Part shown: positions 9,109 to 17,130 of the stretch, piece after piece | Position numbering within the stretch: position 1 is the stretch's first letter | Layout of the letters: the number at the start of each line of letters is the position of its first letter | NCBI GenBank assembly: GCA_018242565.1 | Contig: JAFEBR010000529.1 | Span: 1-52,339 of the forward strand | DNA length: 52,339 nucleotides | Direction of reading: 5' to 3' | Source of the DNA: Planctomycetota bacterium | Lineage (GTDB): Bacteria; Planctomycetota; Planctomycetia; Planctomycetales; Planctomycetaceae | Program-made: the position numbers and the translations under genes | The notes under the pieces: model-generated | The model's database searches: none | Told to the model about the DNA's origin: nothing | The model's input: only the letters and a program-made list of their open reading frames with translations

Positions 9109-10900
9109 GAACCAGATCGTGCTGGTACTGTGGATCGTCCTTGAACTGTTTCTGGGAGCAGGGTCGGACTTCGCCCGGGGAGATGAAGGGGGTTCCGGGC
9201 GGCTGTTAATCATCGGCGGGGGGACGCGTCGGTCCAGCGTCGAGATTTACGAGCGCCTGATCGAAGGGGCCGGGGGACGGGAGCGGGCGCAGATTGGGAT
9301 TCTACCGACGGCCAGTCGTTCGCTGACCGGTTCACAGAAAATGGTCGATACGCTGTTGCGGTTCGGGTTGCAACCGAACCAGGTGGAGATTCTCGACCTG
9401 ACACCGTTCAACGCCAAAGAGCGCGCCTCCGATCCGCAACTGGTCGAACGTGTCCGCCGTTGTACGGGCATCTTCATCGCCGGGGGCGATCAGCGGCGCG
9501 TCACGGCGGCCCTGATCGGACCAGACGGCACCGACCGACCGGTCCTGCAGGCGATCCGTGACGTGTTTCGGCGCGGCGGGATCATCGCCGGTTCCAGTGC
9601 CGGGGCCGCCGTTCAGAGCGAACTGATGCTCGCCGTCTCTGGTTTGCCCGCCGACCTGACCGATGAAGGCTTCGACGCACTCGATTTTGGATTGTCAGAG
9701 CACGCGGCTCGGCGCGGTCTGCATGTCTCGCCCGGGTTGGGATTTCTCCAGAGCGGCATCATCGACCAGCATTTCAATCAATATCGCGGACGACTCGGCC
9801 GATTAGCCCGGGCGGCCATTGAACGGCAGTCGCGCCTGGCCTTCGGGGTGGACGAAAATACGGCTCTTGATGTCGGCCCGCAGGGTGAATTTGAAGTGGT
9901 CGGCACCGGATCTGTGGTGATTCTGAATACGGTACAGGCCAAAGCCAGCGATGGTCCGCTGGGGTGCCGGCTGTCGCAGGTCATTGTCTCGGCTCTGCAA
10001 CAGGGAGACCGTTTCAACCCACAGACGGGCGTCGCCACGATTCATCCCGGTAAGCGAGAGGTGGTTGCAGGCAAAGAAGACCTTAATGGCAATTACTTGA
10101 TCGCCGATATGGCGGGAGAAGGGGCCATCAACCACGCGCTCTTTACCGGCCTGGCGGAAAACACCAGTCGCACGCAAGTGGGGGTCATGCTCAAACATGA
10201 TGGGACGTTTGCGCACGGGTATCGATTCACATTCAGCAAGACCGCCGAGACCCGAGGGTACGAAGGCTATGTCCGCGATGAGTTCAGTAATGCGATTTTG
10301 AACGTGAGGCTGGATGTCGAACCCGTGGTGCTTGGCTTGCAGGCATCGGCGACCGCGGTGCCGCGCGACGTCTCTGGGGAAAAATCCGCGGCGGAACTGC
10401 AGGCGGTCTGGTTTCGTGGTCTGTTGGCCACCGATGCCTCCGGCCACTTGCGTCCCGAGGCCGCCATCACGCGGATCGAACTGGCAAGGGCATTGACCCG
10501 GCTGATTCATCTCGAATTGCCCAGAAAGGAAACTCAGCGGCCTGTCGATATGGACGAAGCACTGCCGGAAATGGAAGATGTATTGAAGGTGCTGGGGGCC
10601 GGACTGATGTCACTCGATGGACAGGGCCGATTTGCCGGCGAGGCGATCGTCAGTCGGCGTGACGCGGCAGGAATTCTGGTGCGGGCGTGCGAACGCTATC
10701 GTGGTGAAAAGCTGCCGGGAGCCGTTCAGGAACTTGAGGATTCTCAGGAAGAGAGTCCCGAATTGCAGGAAGCCATCTATGCCGCTGTCGAAGCCGGATT
10801 GCTGCCGGTGAATGGTCGGCGCTTCGATTCCGAGCGACCGGTCACCCGCAAGGAAGTGGCTGTAGCCCTCTGCCGGATCATCGAATTCTCGTGGGACTGA
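9092..10900 (+). CDS. Secreted cyanophycinase-like peptidase with SLH-like C-terminus
   Basis: A 602-residue protein. Residues 1-30 are a signal peptide. Residues about 37-300 match the cyanophycinase/peptidase S51 fold: RLLIIGGG near 37, FIAGGDQRR near 128, nucleophile motif GSSAG at 167-171 (Ser169) and GIIDQHFNQYRGRLGRL near 220. Cyanophycinases cut the arginine-aspartate polymer cyanophycin; related enzymes act on other beta-linked peptides. No cyanophycin synthetase is in this window, so the substrate is open. The last 150 residues contain two stretches resembling S-layer homology repeats (RPEAAITRIELARALTRLI, RPVTRKEVAVALCRII), suggesting envelope attachment. A GGAGG site precedes the ATG, which lies inside the end of the receiver-like gene. 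Confidence 0.83.
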   Translation: MPRRLKNQIVLVLWIVLELFLGAGSDFARGDEGGSGRLLIIGGGTRRSSVEIYERLIEGAGGRERAQIGILPTASRSLTGSQKMVDTLLRFGLQPNQVEILDLTPFNAKERASDPQLVERVRRCTGIFIAGGDQRRVTAALIGPDGTDRPVLQAIRDVFRRGGIIAGSSAGAAVQSELMLAVSGLPADLTDEGFDALDFGLSEHAARRGLHVSPGLGFLQSGIIDQHFNQYRGRLGRLARAAIERQSRLAFGVDENTALDVGPQGEFEVVGTGSVVILNTVQAKASDGPLGCRLSQVIVSALQQGDRFNPQTGVATIHPGKREVVAGKEDLNGNYLIADMAGEGAINHALFTGLAENTSRTQVGVMLKHDGTFAHGYRFTFSKTAETRGYEGYVRDEFSNAILNVRLDVEPVVLGLQASATAVPRDVSGEKSAAELQAVWFRGLLATDASGHLRPEAAITRIELARALTRLIHLELPRKETQRPVDMDEALPEMEDVLKVLGAGLMSLDGQGRFAGEAIVSRRDAAGILVRACERYRGEKLPGAVQELEDSQEESPELQEAIYAAVEAGLLPVNGRRFDSERPVTRKEVAVALCRIIEFSWD

Positions 10901-11137
10901 TCCGCCGCACGGCTTTCGGATTCGCCCCCCCCAAGTTGGAGTGGCAATCTGGCCAGACAGTGCAGATCGGCCCGTGCGCCATCTGTTGCCAGCGCGGGGT
11001 TCCCGGCGGTTGCTGCCTGGCAAATCTGGGGAGTTGATGTGCGCAGGGGACGCCGGGGAATTGGGCTATTCGCGAAGTTCCTGGTTGTGCTACATTCCGC
11101 CCCCATTTGACCGTCCTGGACGCGATGAGACCGCATT

Positions 11138-12262
11138 TTGCTTTCTTTTGCCCTGAAAACGCTGGCCTCGGACCGGGGTAAATTCTTCACTGGCGTGGCC
11201 GGTGTCGTGTTTGCGCTGGTCCTGATGAATATTCAGGGAGGGCTATATCTCGGCTTAATGAGCAAGGCGAGTCTGCTCGTGGACCACTGCGATGCCGATT
11301 TGTGGGTGGGCCAGAAGCGAGTGGATAATGTCGATCTGGCCCGGGACATCCCTGAGATTTGGATGAACCGGATTCGCGCTCTGCCGGATATTGATCGCGT
11401 CGAAGCCTATATCGTGGGCAAAGGGACAGCGACCTTGAAGGGGGGGCGTCTGGAAGACGTCTGGATTGTCGGGTCGCATCCCCGCAGCATGCTGGGGACG
11501 GCCTGGGGGTTTATTTCCGGATCTCCCGAAAGTCTCAAGCGACCCGATGCTGTCAGTTTCGACGAAGTTGACCTGAAAAAACTGGAAAACCCGCGGGTCG
11601 GGGAATGGCTGGAAGTCAACGGGCATCGTGCTCGGCTGGTGGCACAAACCAAGGGGATCACCGGGTTCATTACGATGCCGTACCTGTTTACGACGTTGGA
11701 GACAGCCCGCCGATTGTCCGACATGCGACCGGGGTTTTGTTCGTTCTTTCTGGTGCGGGCCGTTCCCGGCTGCGATAAGGAGCGACTGGCCGCCCAGGTT
11801 CGCCGTCGACTGCCGAATGCAGCGGTCTTCACTCCTCCGGAATTTGCACGCATCTCGCAGGATTACTGGATGGAGCGGACAGGCATTGGCATCAGTTTCG
11901 GAGCTTCTACCTGTCTGGGATTGCTGGTGGGATTGATGATGGTGGGGCAGAGTCTGTACGCACTGGCACTTGATCATCTGGCGGAGTTCGCCACCTTGAA
12001 AGCGATGGGGGCCGACGACAGTCAGGTCTGCCGGGTGATTTTGATTCAATCGTTGACGATGGCCGGAATCGGTGCCCTGGTGGGGGTGCTGATCGTGCTG
12101 GCCGTAGGAAAGTTATGGTACTCGCCACTGGCTCCGCTGGAGATTCGACCGAGCCTGCTGCTGGGATCGACTCTGGTCATTGCCGTCATTGGTCTCGCGG
12201 CTTCGTTGTTGCCCTATCTGAGAATCCGTCGGATTGACCCGGCGGTGGTGCTGCAAGGATGA
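11138..12262 (+). CDS. ABC exporter permease, DevC/MacB (FtsX-like) type
   Basis: A 374-residue inner-membrane permease. A transmembrane helix near 14-38 is followed by a large outer loop (about 40-245) and three more helices (about 250-275, 300-325, 340-362), the classic FtsX/MacB layout. A start of FALKTLASDRGKFFTG is usual for the DevC-like group. The frame opens just after a stop at 11126, and the only sensible initiators are TTG at 11138 or ATT at 11135; no ATG is available near the N-terminus. A TTG start implies modest translation. It is followed by the ATPase (12276) and the adaptor (13041), forming a complete exporter. DevBCA systems export glycolipids in cyanobacteria; the cargo here is unknown. 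Confidence 0.87.
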   Translation: MLSFALKTLASDRGKFFTGVAGVVFALVLMNIQGGLYLGLMSKASLLVDHCDADLWVGQKRVDNVDLARDIPEIWMNRIRALPDIDRVEAYIVGKGTATLKGGRLEDVWIVGSHPRSMLGTAWGFISGSPESLKRPDAVSFDEVDLKKLENPRVGEWLEVNGHRARLVAQTKGITGFITMPYLFTTLETARRLSDMRPGFCSFFLVRAVPGCDKERLAAQVRRRLPNAAVFTPPEFARISQDYWMERTGIGISFGASTCLGLLVGLMMVGQSLYALALDHLAEFATLKAMGADDSQVCRVILIQSLTMAGIGALVGVLIVLAVGKLWYSPLAPLEIRPSLLLGSTLVIAVIGLAASLLPYLRIRRIDPAVVLQG

Positions 12263-12275
12263 GAGAGAGGTTGTC

Positions 12276-12992
12276 ATGGATGATGCCTGTATTCGCGCCA
12301 GCGGCTTGAACAAAGCCTATGTCACGGGAGATTCGGTGACGCCGGTCCTGCAGGAAGTCGGCCTGGAAGTGACTCGGGGTGAATGCCTGTTTCTGGTCGG
12401 CCCTTCCGGGAGCGGCAAGACGACGCTGTTGTCGATCCTGGGGTGCATCCTGTCTCCCGATTCCGGTGCTCTGACCATCTGCGACACCGAGGTGTCGGCC
12501 TTTTCGTCGACCGAGCAAGCCCGGTTTCGTCGCGAAAAACTGGGATTCGTGTTCCAGAAGTTTCACTTGTTCGCGGCCCTGTCGGCCCTGGAAAACGTAC
12601 AGATCGCCTATGCACTGATCGGGACCAACAAGCTTGAATCTCGCCGCCAGTCGCTCGAATTGCTCGATCGCGTGGGGCTGGCTCACAAGGCGGGTTCGCA
12701 GGTACGGCACCTCAGCATGGGGCAGCGTCAGCGGGTGGCGTTGGCGCGGGCTTTGGCAGGTAATCCTGAGGTGATTCTCGCCGACGAACCGACCGCGTCG
12801 CTCGATGCCGAGGCCGGGATGAACGCCATGCACGTTCTGAAAGAACTGTGTCGCTCGCTGAACAAGACCGTGGTGGTGGTGACGCACGATTCGCGCATCT
12901 TTCCCATGGCGGATCGCATTCTGCGGTTGTCGAACGGTCGCATCGCTCCCGAACCTGTTCCGGAGACTCCCTATTCCACTTCCGCGGCGTGA
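12276..12992 (+). CDS. ABC exporter ATPase, DevA/LolD/MacB type
   Basis: The 238-residue ATP-binding subunit has Walker A GPSGSGKTT (about 44-52), a signature written LSMGQRQR instead of LSGGQ, Walker B VILADEPTASLD and the switch His in THD. ATG at 12276 is chosen because GAGAGAGG lies 6 bases upstream. It begins 13 bases after the permease stop. It drives the adjacent permease and adaptor; the short ATPase without membrane helices is typical of MacB-type split systems. Confidence 0.93.
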   Translation: MDDACIRASGLNKAYVTGDSVTPVLQEVGLEVTRGECLFLVGPSGSGKTTLLSILGCILSPDSGALTICDTEVSAFSSTEQARFRREKLGFVFQKFHLFAALSALENVQIAYALIGTNKLESRRQSLELLDRVGLAHKAGSQVRHLSMGQRQRVALARALAGNPEVILADEPTASLDAEAGMNAMHVLKELCRSLNKTVVVVTHDSRIFPMADRILRLSNGRIAPEPVPETPYSTSAA

Positions 12993-13040
12993 CAGGACAC
13001 TGACGTCCTCTTCGTTTCGATCCTTGCGAAAGTTCAGTTG

Positions 13041-13991
13041 ATGCGTGCGTGGAAACTGATGTTGGCCGTTCTACCAGCGACGGCGGCCGTCTGTCTGACC
13101 TGGTCGTACCTGGCGGAGCAAAACCGCCGTGCGGCGGCGCGCAGCAAAGCGGCGCAAGTCGAACCGTCCTCGGCGGGCATCAATCAGATTTACGCCAGCG
13201 GTCTCGTCGAGGGTGCCGGCCAACCGATGGCGTTGCAGTTTGAAGTGGCCGGTCGTCTGGATCGGATCCATGTGAAAGAGGGAGATGTCGTCGAAGCGGG
13301 AGCCGCGCTCGCGGAACTCGATGCCGAGTTGTGGGAATTGCGGGTCGCCGAAGCCGGAACACAGGTCAAATTGGCCCGTGCGGAACGCGAGCGGTTACTG
13401 GCGGCAGGAAAAACCCCGCGGCGTGAAGAATTGACCATCGCCGATTCGAAAGTGGCGCTGGCAGAAGGGGCCGTGCGACGCGAACGCCTGATGCTCGAAA
13501 AAGCCGTGCTGCGGGCGCCGACCAACGGGGTGATCTTGCGCGTACGGTGTGCGCAGGGCGAGATGACCGGTCCCAGTGATCCGCGGGAACTGATCGTGAT
13601 GGTCAATCGTGACGTGACCCGTGTTCGCGCGTATGTGGAAGAACTCGATGCCTTCAGTGTGTCGCCTGGGCAGCGCGCCACGGTGGCCGCCGACGGCATT
13701 CCAGGCCGACAGTTCACCGGCATTGTGCGCGCATGTGCTCCCGGAGTCGGTCCGAAAACGCAGATGCATCTGCGACCGGCTGAACGGGTTGATGTCCGGG
13801 TCCGCGAGATCCTGATCGATCTCAAAGATGGCAGCGATCTGTTGATCGGACTCCCCGTGGATGTGCTGGTGTCGGTGGAAAATCCCCTGCCCGATTATCC
13901 TGGTCCACCCGGACGCGGCAGCGAGCGCATGCCTGTGACGGGCAACGCGGGAACCATCATACCTGCCAGTCGGGAAACCGTGGATCGTTGA
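13041..13991 (+). CDS. Periplasmic adaptor (membrane fusion protein), HlyD/DevB type
   Basis: A 316-residue protein anchored by an N-terminal helix (about 6-25). Lipoyl/barrel-sandwich halves flank a coiled-coil hairpin: GRLDRIHVKEGDVVEAGAAL near 70-90, then an Ala/Glu/Arg-rich hairpin (about 95-155), then VLRAPTNGVILRV near 155-168. A beta-barrel domain follows (RAYVEELDAFSVSPGQRA). Such adaptors link an inner-membrane ABC pump to an outer-membrane duct. No TolC gene adjoins this one; the TolC-like genes at 28013-31050 belong to another operon but could be shared. TTG at 13038 directly before the ATG is an alternative start. Confidence 0.88.
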   Translation: MRAWKLMLAVLPATAAVCLTWSYLAEQNRRAAARSKAAQVEPSSAGINQIYASGLVEGAGQPMALQFEVAGRLDRIHVKEGDVVEAGAALAELDAELWELRVAEAGTQVKLARAERERLLAAGKTPRREELTIADSKVALAEGAVRRERLMLEKAVLRAPTNGVILRVRCAQGEMTGPSDPRELIVMVNRDVTRVRAYVEELDAFSVSPGQRATVAADGIPGRQFTGIVRACAPGVGPKTQMHLRPAERVDVRVREILIDLKDGSDLLIGLPVDVLVSVENPLPDYPGPPGRGSERMPVTGNAGTIIPASRETVDR

Positions 13992-14261
13992 GAATCCCAC
14001 GTGACGGTGGAGGTCGCCCGGACTGTGCCGTCACTGGGCGGCTGTGCAACCGGCGCGAAAATCCGAACAATTTTCGGAATTTGAAAAAATTCGCGCCCGT
14101 TTGTCGGATGAGTAACGCTTCACTTGCAGCCGGCAATGTGACGCGGTCATCGCCAGCGACTCAAACACTGGTAGCAAGTAGAGTCGGGTGTGCTTGCATC
14201 CCGAAGGGCTCGTTTGGACCGCCGCGAAGTACGATCTTCGAGTGATTGTCACCCAGAAAAC

Positions 14262-14291
14262 AGGCTGTCCGCCCTGAGGGGCGGACAGCCT
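14262..14291 (-). terminator. Rho-independent-type terminator for the DUF1598 gene
   Basis: A 12-bp perfect stem (AGGCTGTCCGCC with GGCGGACAGCCT, 6-base loop) is followed on the minus strand by GTTTTC. It sits 60 bases beyond the DUF1598 stop and also faces the end of the exporter operon, so it may stop transcripts from both sides. The rest of the 360-base convergent gap (13992-14351) has no gene I can support. Confidence 0.65.
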
Positions 14292-14351
14292 CACTGGAAT
14301 ACAATAAAATCGAGCAGCCACCAGTCCGAATTTGTCGGCCAGGTCGGAGGC

Positions 14352-16151
14352 CTATTCGGGTTCGCGAGCGTCCCACCACCAGCGGCTGGCCGGCAGTTTC
14401 GGCAGTTTGCCGCGTTCGCCCACCTGGGTTAGCCGTTGGTCTTCCCGGGCGAGTTTGGGGTCGCGGGCCACTGACAGCAGGTTTCCCTCGACGCCACCAG
14501 CGACCTGCACGACGAGGTTGGTTCCGTTGTAGACTTTGTGGTTGATGACCGATTCAATCACCGTTGGCGGCGGCACGACGGCCGGTTGATAGGCGCCATC
14601 GCGACCGAAGCTGCCCAGGTTCCAGCCTGCCCGGTCGTGCAGATGCTCTTCGCGGCACAAGGCGGCGACGAGTGCCATGTCGAACAGGTTGCGAAGTTCG
14701 GCGAACACCGGTTCGCGGCGGGCGAGTTGAGCGTAGTGTTGAGTAAAGTTCTGCGCGAACAACTGATTGACCGCTTCGGAAACACCCGTGGGGACATGCT
14801 GTCCGCGGGAATTGACGAACTGGTTTTCAGATTGCACCAGGACCGACGAGTCCTGGATCTCGAAGACATTGCGATTGGGATTATGGACGATCGCGCCGTA
14901 CTTCATCGTCAGCCACCAGCGCAGAGCTTCAAGCGGCGCGCCTTTGGTCTGGCCCGCCGCCTTGAGCAGCGCGAAGTAACTGGGGATGTCTTTGCCGCCG
15001 TCGAGTTTCTCGACGCCGATCAGTTTCATCCGGTAGTCCGCCTCGGCGACGATCTGGGCCACACGGGTGTTGGCGGGGACGCCAATGATCACGACATCCT
15101 GTTGACCGAGTCGACGTTGCAGTTCGCCCAGCCAGCGATCGCGAGCCCCTTTCCCTGGCGCCAGCGGGGTACGACTGGATTGCTCGACGAAATCGCGAAC
15201 GGCTTTCAGGTTGGCGTCGCGGGTGTTAATTGAGCAGCCGAATTCTCCGGGACCACCCGGTGCAAAGGTTCGCAGAATGACGACCAGGTCGTCGAGTTGC
15301 AGAGCCGGACGGGCCGACTCCCGACCGATCGCCCGGCCGGCGTTGTCGAACTTCCAGCCCTCGGCCGGGCCGCCGATTACGATGTCGTGATCGTCTGGGT
15401 AGACAAATACGTAGCGAATCTGCGTAAGGCCAGCCAGGTGCTGCATCGTCTCGAGAACCGGGCGACCGGCTTCCAGTCGACTGGCGACGGTCTGTTCGAG
15501 GCGTTTGAGTGAAACCAGCCGCAGGCTGCTGGGGCGCGCCATGTCGCTGTTGAGGTCCGCTTCGCGCACCCGCCGACCGAGCAGTTCCAGTTCGCCCTGG
15601 GTGTCTTCTTTCGTCAGCGTTCGCATCAGCCCATGCGGATCGACATAAACTCCCGTGCGATAGGGCATCATCGAACCGGGGCCACTGGATTCTTCCCAGC
15701 TTTCCGGTTGGACGGTGGTGGAAATCAACTGCATGAGCGAATTGAAATCGGCCTGGACCCCGCCACCCAGTGTGCCACGGTCACGCACGACATCGCCGCG
15801 CGTCCGCGATCGCTCTTCTTTCCGCGGAATCCGTGCGGCGGTGGCTGCGGCACCCTGCAGTTCTCCCTGGTCGCGCTGCGCATCGGCAATCTGTTTGAGA
15901 TAGCTGGAGCGCTCGGAGGGATCCGGGATCGCAGTCGCGGCATCGACCGCCGGTCCAAATTCGCCTGCCGCCAGGCGGGCATCGAGCAGGTCGGGTTTGG
16001 CAACCGCACCAGAGGCAGCGGGCTTGTCGGCGGCGCTGGCAAGTACGAGGCCGTGCAGCGTCAGGAGTGCCGTCAGGCACCCGCACTGCACGAGACGGAC
16101 ACAACGGGCGCGCATCGACGGCCCGGACACCGGAAACGAGACAGAGATCAT
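14352..16151 (-). CDS. Secreted DUF1598-family protein of unknown function
   Basis: A 599-residue exported protein. The N-terminus (about 10-45) is a long signal sequence. Residues 45-120 are Ala-rich and helical, with a TPR-like hint (ARLAAGEFGPAVDAA). The conserved core includes FAPGGPGEFGCSINT and VIIGVPANTRVAQIVAEADYRMKLIGV, which I recognise as typical of the planctomycete DUF1598 family; no biochemical role is known to me. The C-terminus is Trp-rich. ATG at 16151 has AGGA about 9 bases upstream; the open frame extends to 16241, but those residues do not look like a signal peptide. It is divergent from the HU gene and ends at a strong terminator. Confidence 0.78.
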   Translation of the reverse strand: MISVSFPVSGPSMRARCVRLVQCGCLTALLTLHGLVLASAADKPAASGAVAKPDLLDARLAAGEFGPAVDAATAIPDPSERSSYLKQIADAQRDQGELQGAAATAARIPRKEERSRTRGDVVRDRGTLGGGVQADFNSLMQLISTTVQPESWEESSGPGSMMPYRTGVYVDPHGLMRTLTKEDTQGELELLGRRVREADLNSDMARPSSLRLVSLKRLEQTVASRLEAGRPVLETMQHLAGLTQIRYVFVYPDDHDIVIGGPAEGWKFDNAGRAIGRESARPALQLDDLVVILRTFAPGGPGEFGCSINTRDANLKAVRDFVEQSSRTPLAPGKGARDRWLGELQRRLGQQDVVIIGVPANTRVAQIVAEADYRMKLIGVEKLDGGKDIPSYFALLKAAGQTKGAPLEALRWWLTMKYGAIVHNPNRNVFEIQDSSVLVQSENQFVNSRGQHVPTGVSEAVNQLFAQNFTQHYAQLARREPVFAELRNLFDMALVAALCREEHLHDRAGWNLGSFGRDGAYQPAVVPPPTVIESVINHKVYNGTNLVVQVAGGVEGNLLSVARDPKLAREDQRLTQVGERGKLPKLPASRWWWDAREPE

Positions 16152-16283
16152 GAGGGGGTCCTGTAAAAGTTCCCTAAGCTGCCCACAGTTCGAGAACTTC
16201 AGTTCTGCCTTCAGCATCGCGTGTGCGCTGCGAAAATTCAAGAAAAAACCTGAAATTTGTCGGGAAAAACGGGGTTCAGGTCA

Positions 16284-16312
16284 TTGACATTTACGGAACG
16301 TGCAAGTTTACT
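16284..16312 (+). promoter_or_regulatory. Sigma-70-type promoter of the HU gene
   Basis: A perfect -35 hexamer TTGACA (16284-16289) is separated by 17 bases from TTTACT (16307-16312; four of six consensus bases). Transcription would begin near 16319, giving a leader of about 90 bases before the HU start codon. The gap also serves the divergent DUF1598 gene, for which I see no clear hexamers. Confidence 0.5.
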
Positions 16313-16409
16313 ACCACCACAGACGCTCACGAACGGGCGAAAAACACAGAGTTTTCTGAAGGTTTCAGTAACTGTCACAGTACGTAGGACCCAGTTTCAG
16401 GAGGTAGAA

Positions 16410-16727
16410 ATGGCCGCAGCGAAGGCGAAATCAATCAGCAAGTCAGACATCATCAAGACGTTGGTCGAAGAGACTCAGCTCACGAAGAAGCAGGTCGTTT
16501 CGGTTCTTGATTCGCTGTCGGGTCTGGTGGCGAAAAACGTTGGTAAGAAGGGCCCTGGCGTGATTGCGCTGCCCGGCCTGGTGAAGATCAAGGTTGTCAA
16601 CAAGCCCGCACAGCCGGCCCGCAAGGGTGTGATGGTGCTGGGTCAGCTCCGCGATCTGCCCGCGAAACCTGCTTCCAAGAAGGTTCGCGTTCTGCCGCTC
16701 AAGGCGCTCAAGGACATGGTCAAGTAA
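16410..16727 (+). CDS. HU/IHF-family DNA-binding protein
   Basis: A 105-residue nucleoid protein. The N-terminus after a short Ala/Lys tail matches the HU helical part (SKSDIIKTLVEETQLTKKQVVSVLDSL, about 10-36). VIALPGLVKIKVV (about 50-62) fits the first strands of the saddle. The usual GRNP tip of the DNA-binding arm is replaced by an Ala/Pro/Lys-rich stretch (PAQPARKGVMV), as in the divergent planctomycete HU group. It probably bends or coats DNA as a dimer. An excellent AGGAGGT ribosome site lies 6 bases before the ATG, and it has its own promoter and terminator, so strong single-gene expression is likely. Confidence 0.85.
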   Translation: MAAAKAKSISKSDIIKTLVEETQLTKKQVVSVLDSLSGLVAKNVGKKGPGVIALPGLVKIKVVNKPAQPARKGVMVLGQLRDLPAKPASKKVRVLPLKALKDMVK

Positions 16728-16743
16728 TTCGGGGCTTTCCCGA

Positions 16744-16775
16744 TCAAGTCTCACCGTTTTCGCGGTGAGGCTTGA
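16744..16775 (+). terminator. Hairpin terminator after the HU gene
   Basis: A 13-bp stem with one G-T pair (TCAAGTCTCACCG with CGGTGAGGCTTGA, loop TTTTCG) begins 16 bases after the HU stop. An outer GGGGC/GCCCC pair can extend it. The downstream T-run is interrupted (ATTTGTTTG), so termination efficiency is uncertain. Confidence 0.6.
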
Positions 16776-16904
16776 TGCCCCGATTTGTTTGCGGACCTGT
16801 GCCCGCAGTGTTCAACCGGTTGTGATCGCGACATCAGGCGCAGCCTGCCAACGGTCTCTGCGACCAGACTTCAGGTGAACGGGTTCTAAGGCCAGACGCT
16901 TTTG

Positions 16905-16967
16905 CAAGAGGGCGAACTTTTCAGGATCGTTGCAGTCAGCACGGTCCGTGGAACGTTCGCCCTCTTG
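16905..16967. repeat. 13-bp perfect inverted repeat in the HU-cyclase intergenic region
   Basis: CAAGAGGGCGAAC (16905-16917) and its exact complement GTTCGCCCTCTTG (16955-16967) flank 37 bases. This lies in the 403-base gap 16728-17130, about 165 bases before the cyclase start, with no gene beside it. Transcribed, it would give a stable stem capped by a large loop, so it could be part of a leader, a small RNA, or a paired protein-binding site. Apart from the HU terminator I see nothing else in the gap. Confidence 0.6.
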
Positions 16968-17130
16968 TCATTTCATGCCCGCCCGAGGACGGTCAGTTCG
17001 TCTTGCGACAGCCGCAGAGTTTTTCCCGCGAGCGGCCGCTTACGGGTTTCTGCCAGCGGGCAACCTCCCGGGGTATCTGGTAACGTAGCAGTACTCGACT
17101 GAGAGAACTGTTCATGTCAGGACTGCCTCC

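Noticed and set aside
11125-11181. 18-codon ATG-started frame before the ABC permease
   Set aside because: It is too short to support as a gene; kept only as a possible leader in the exporter finding.
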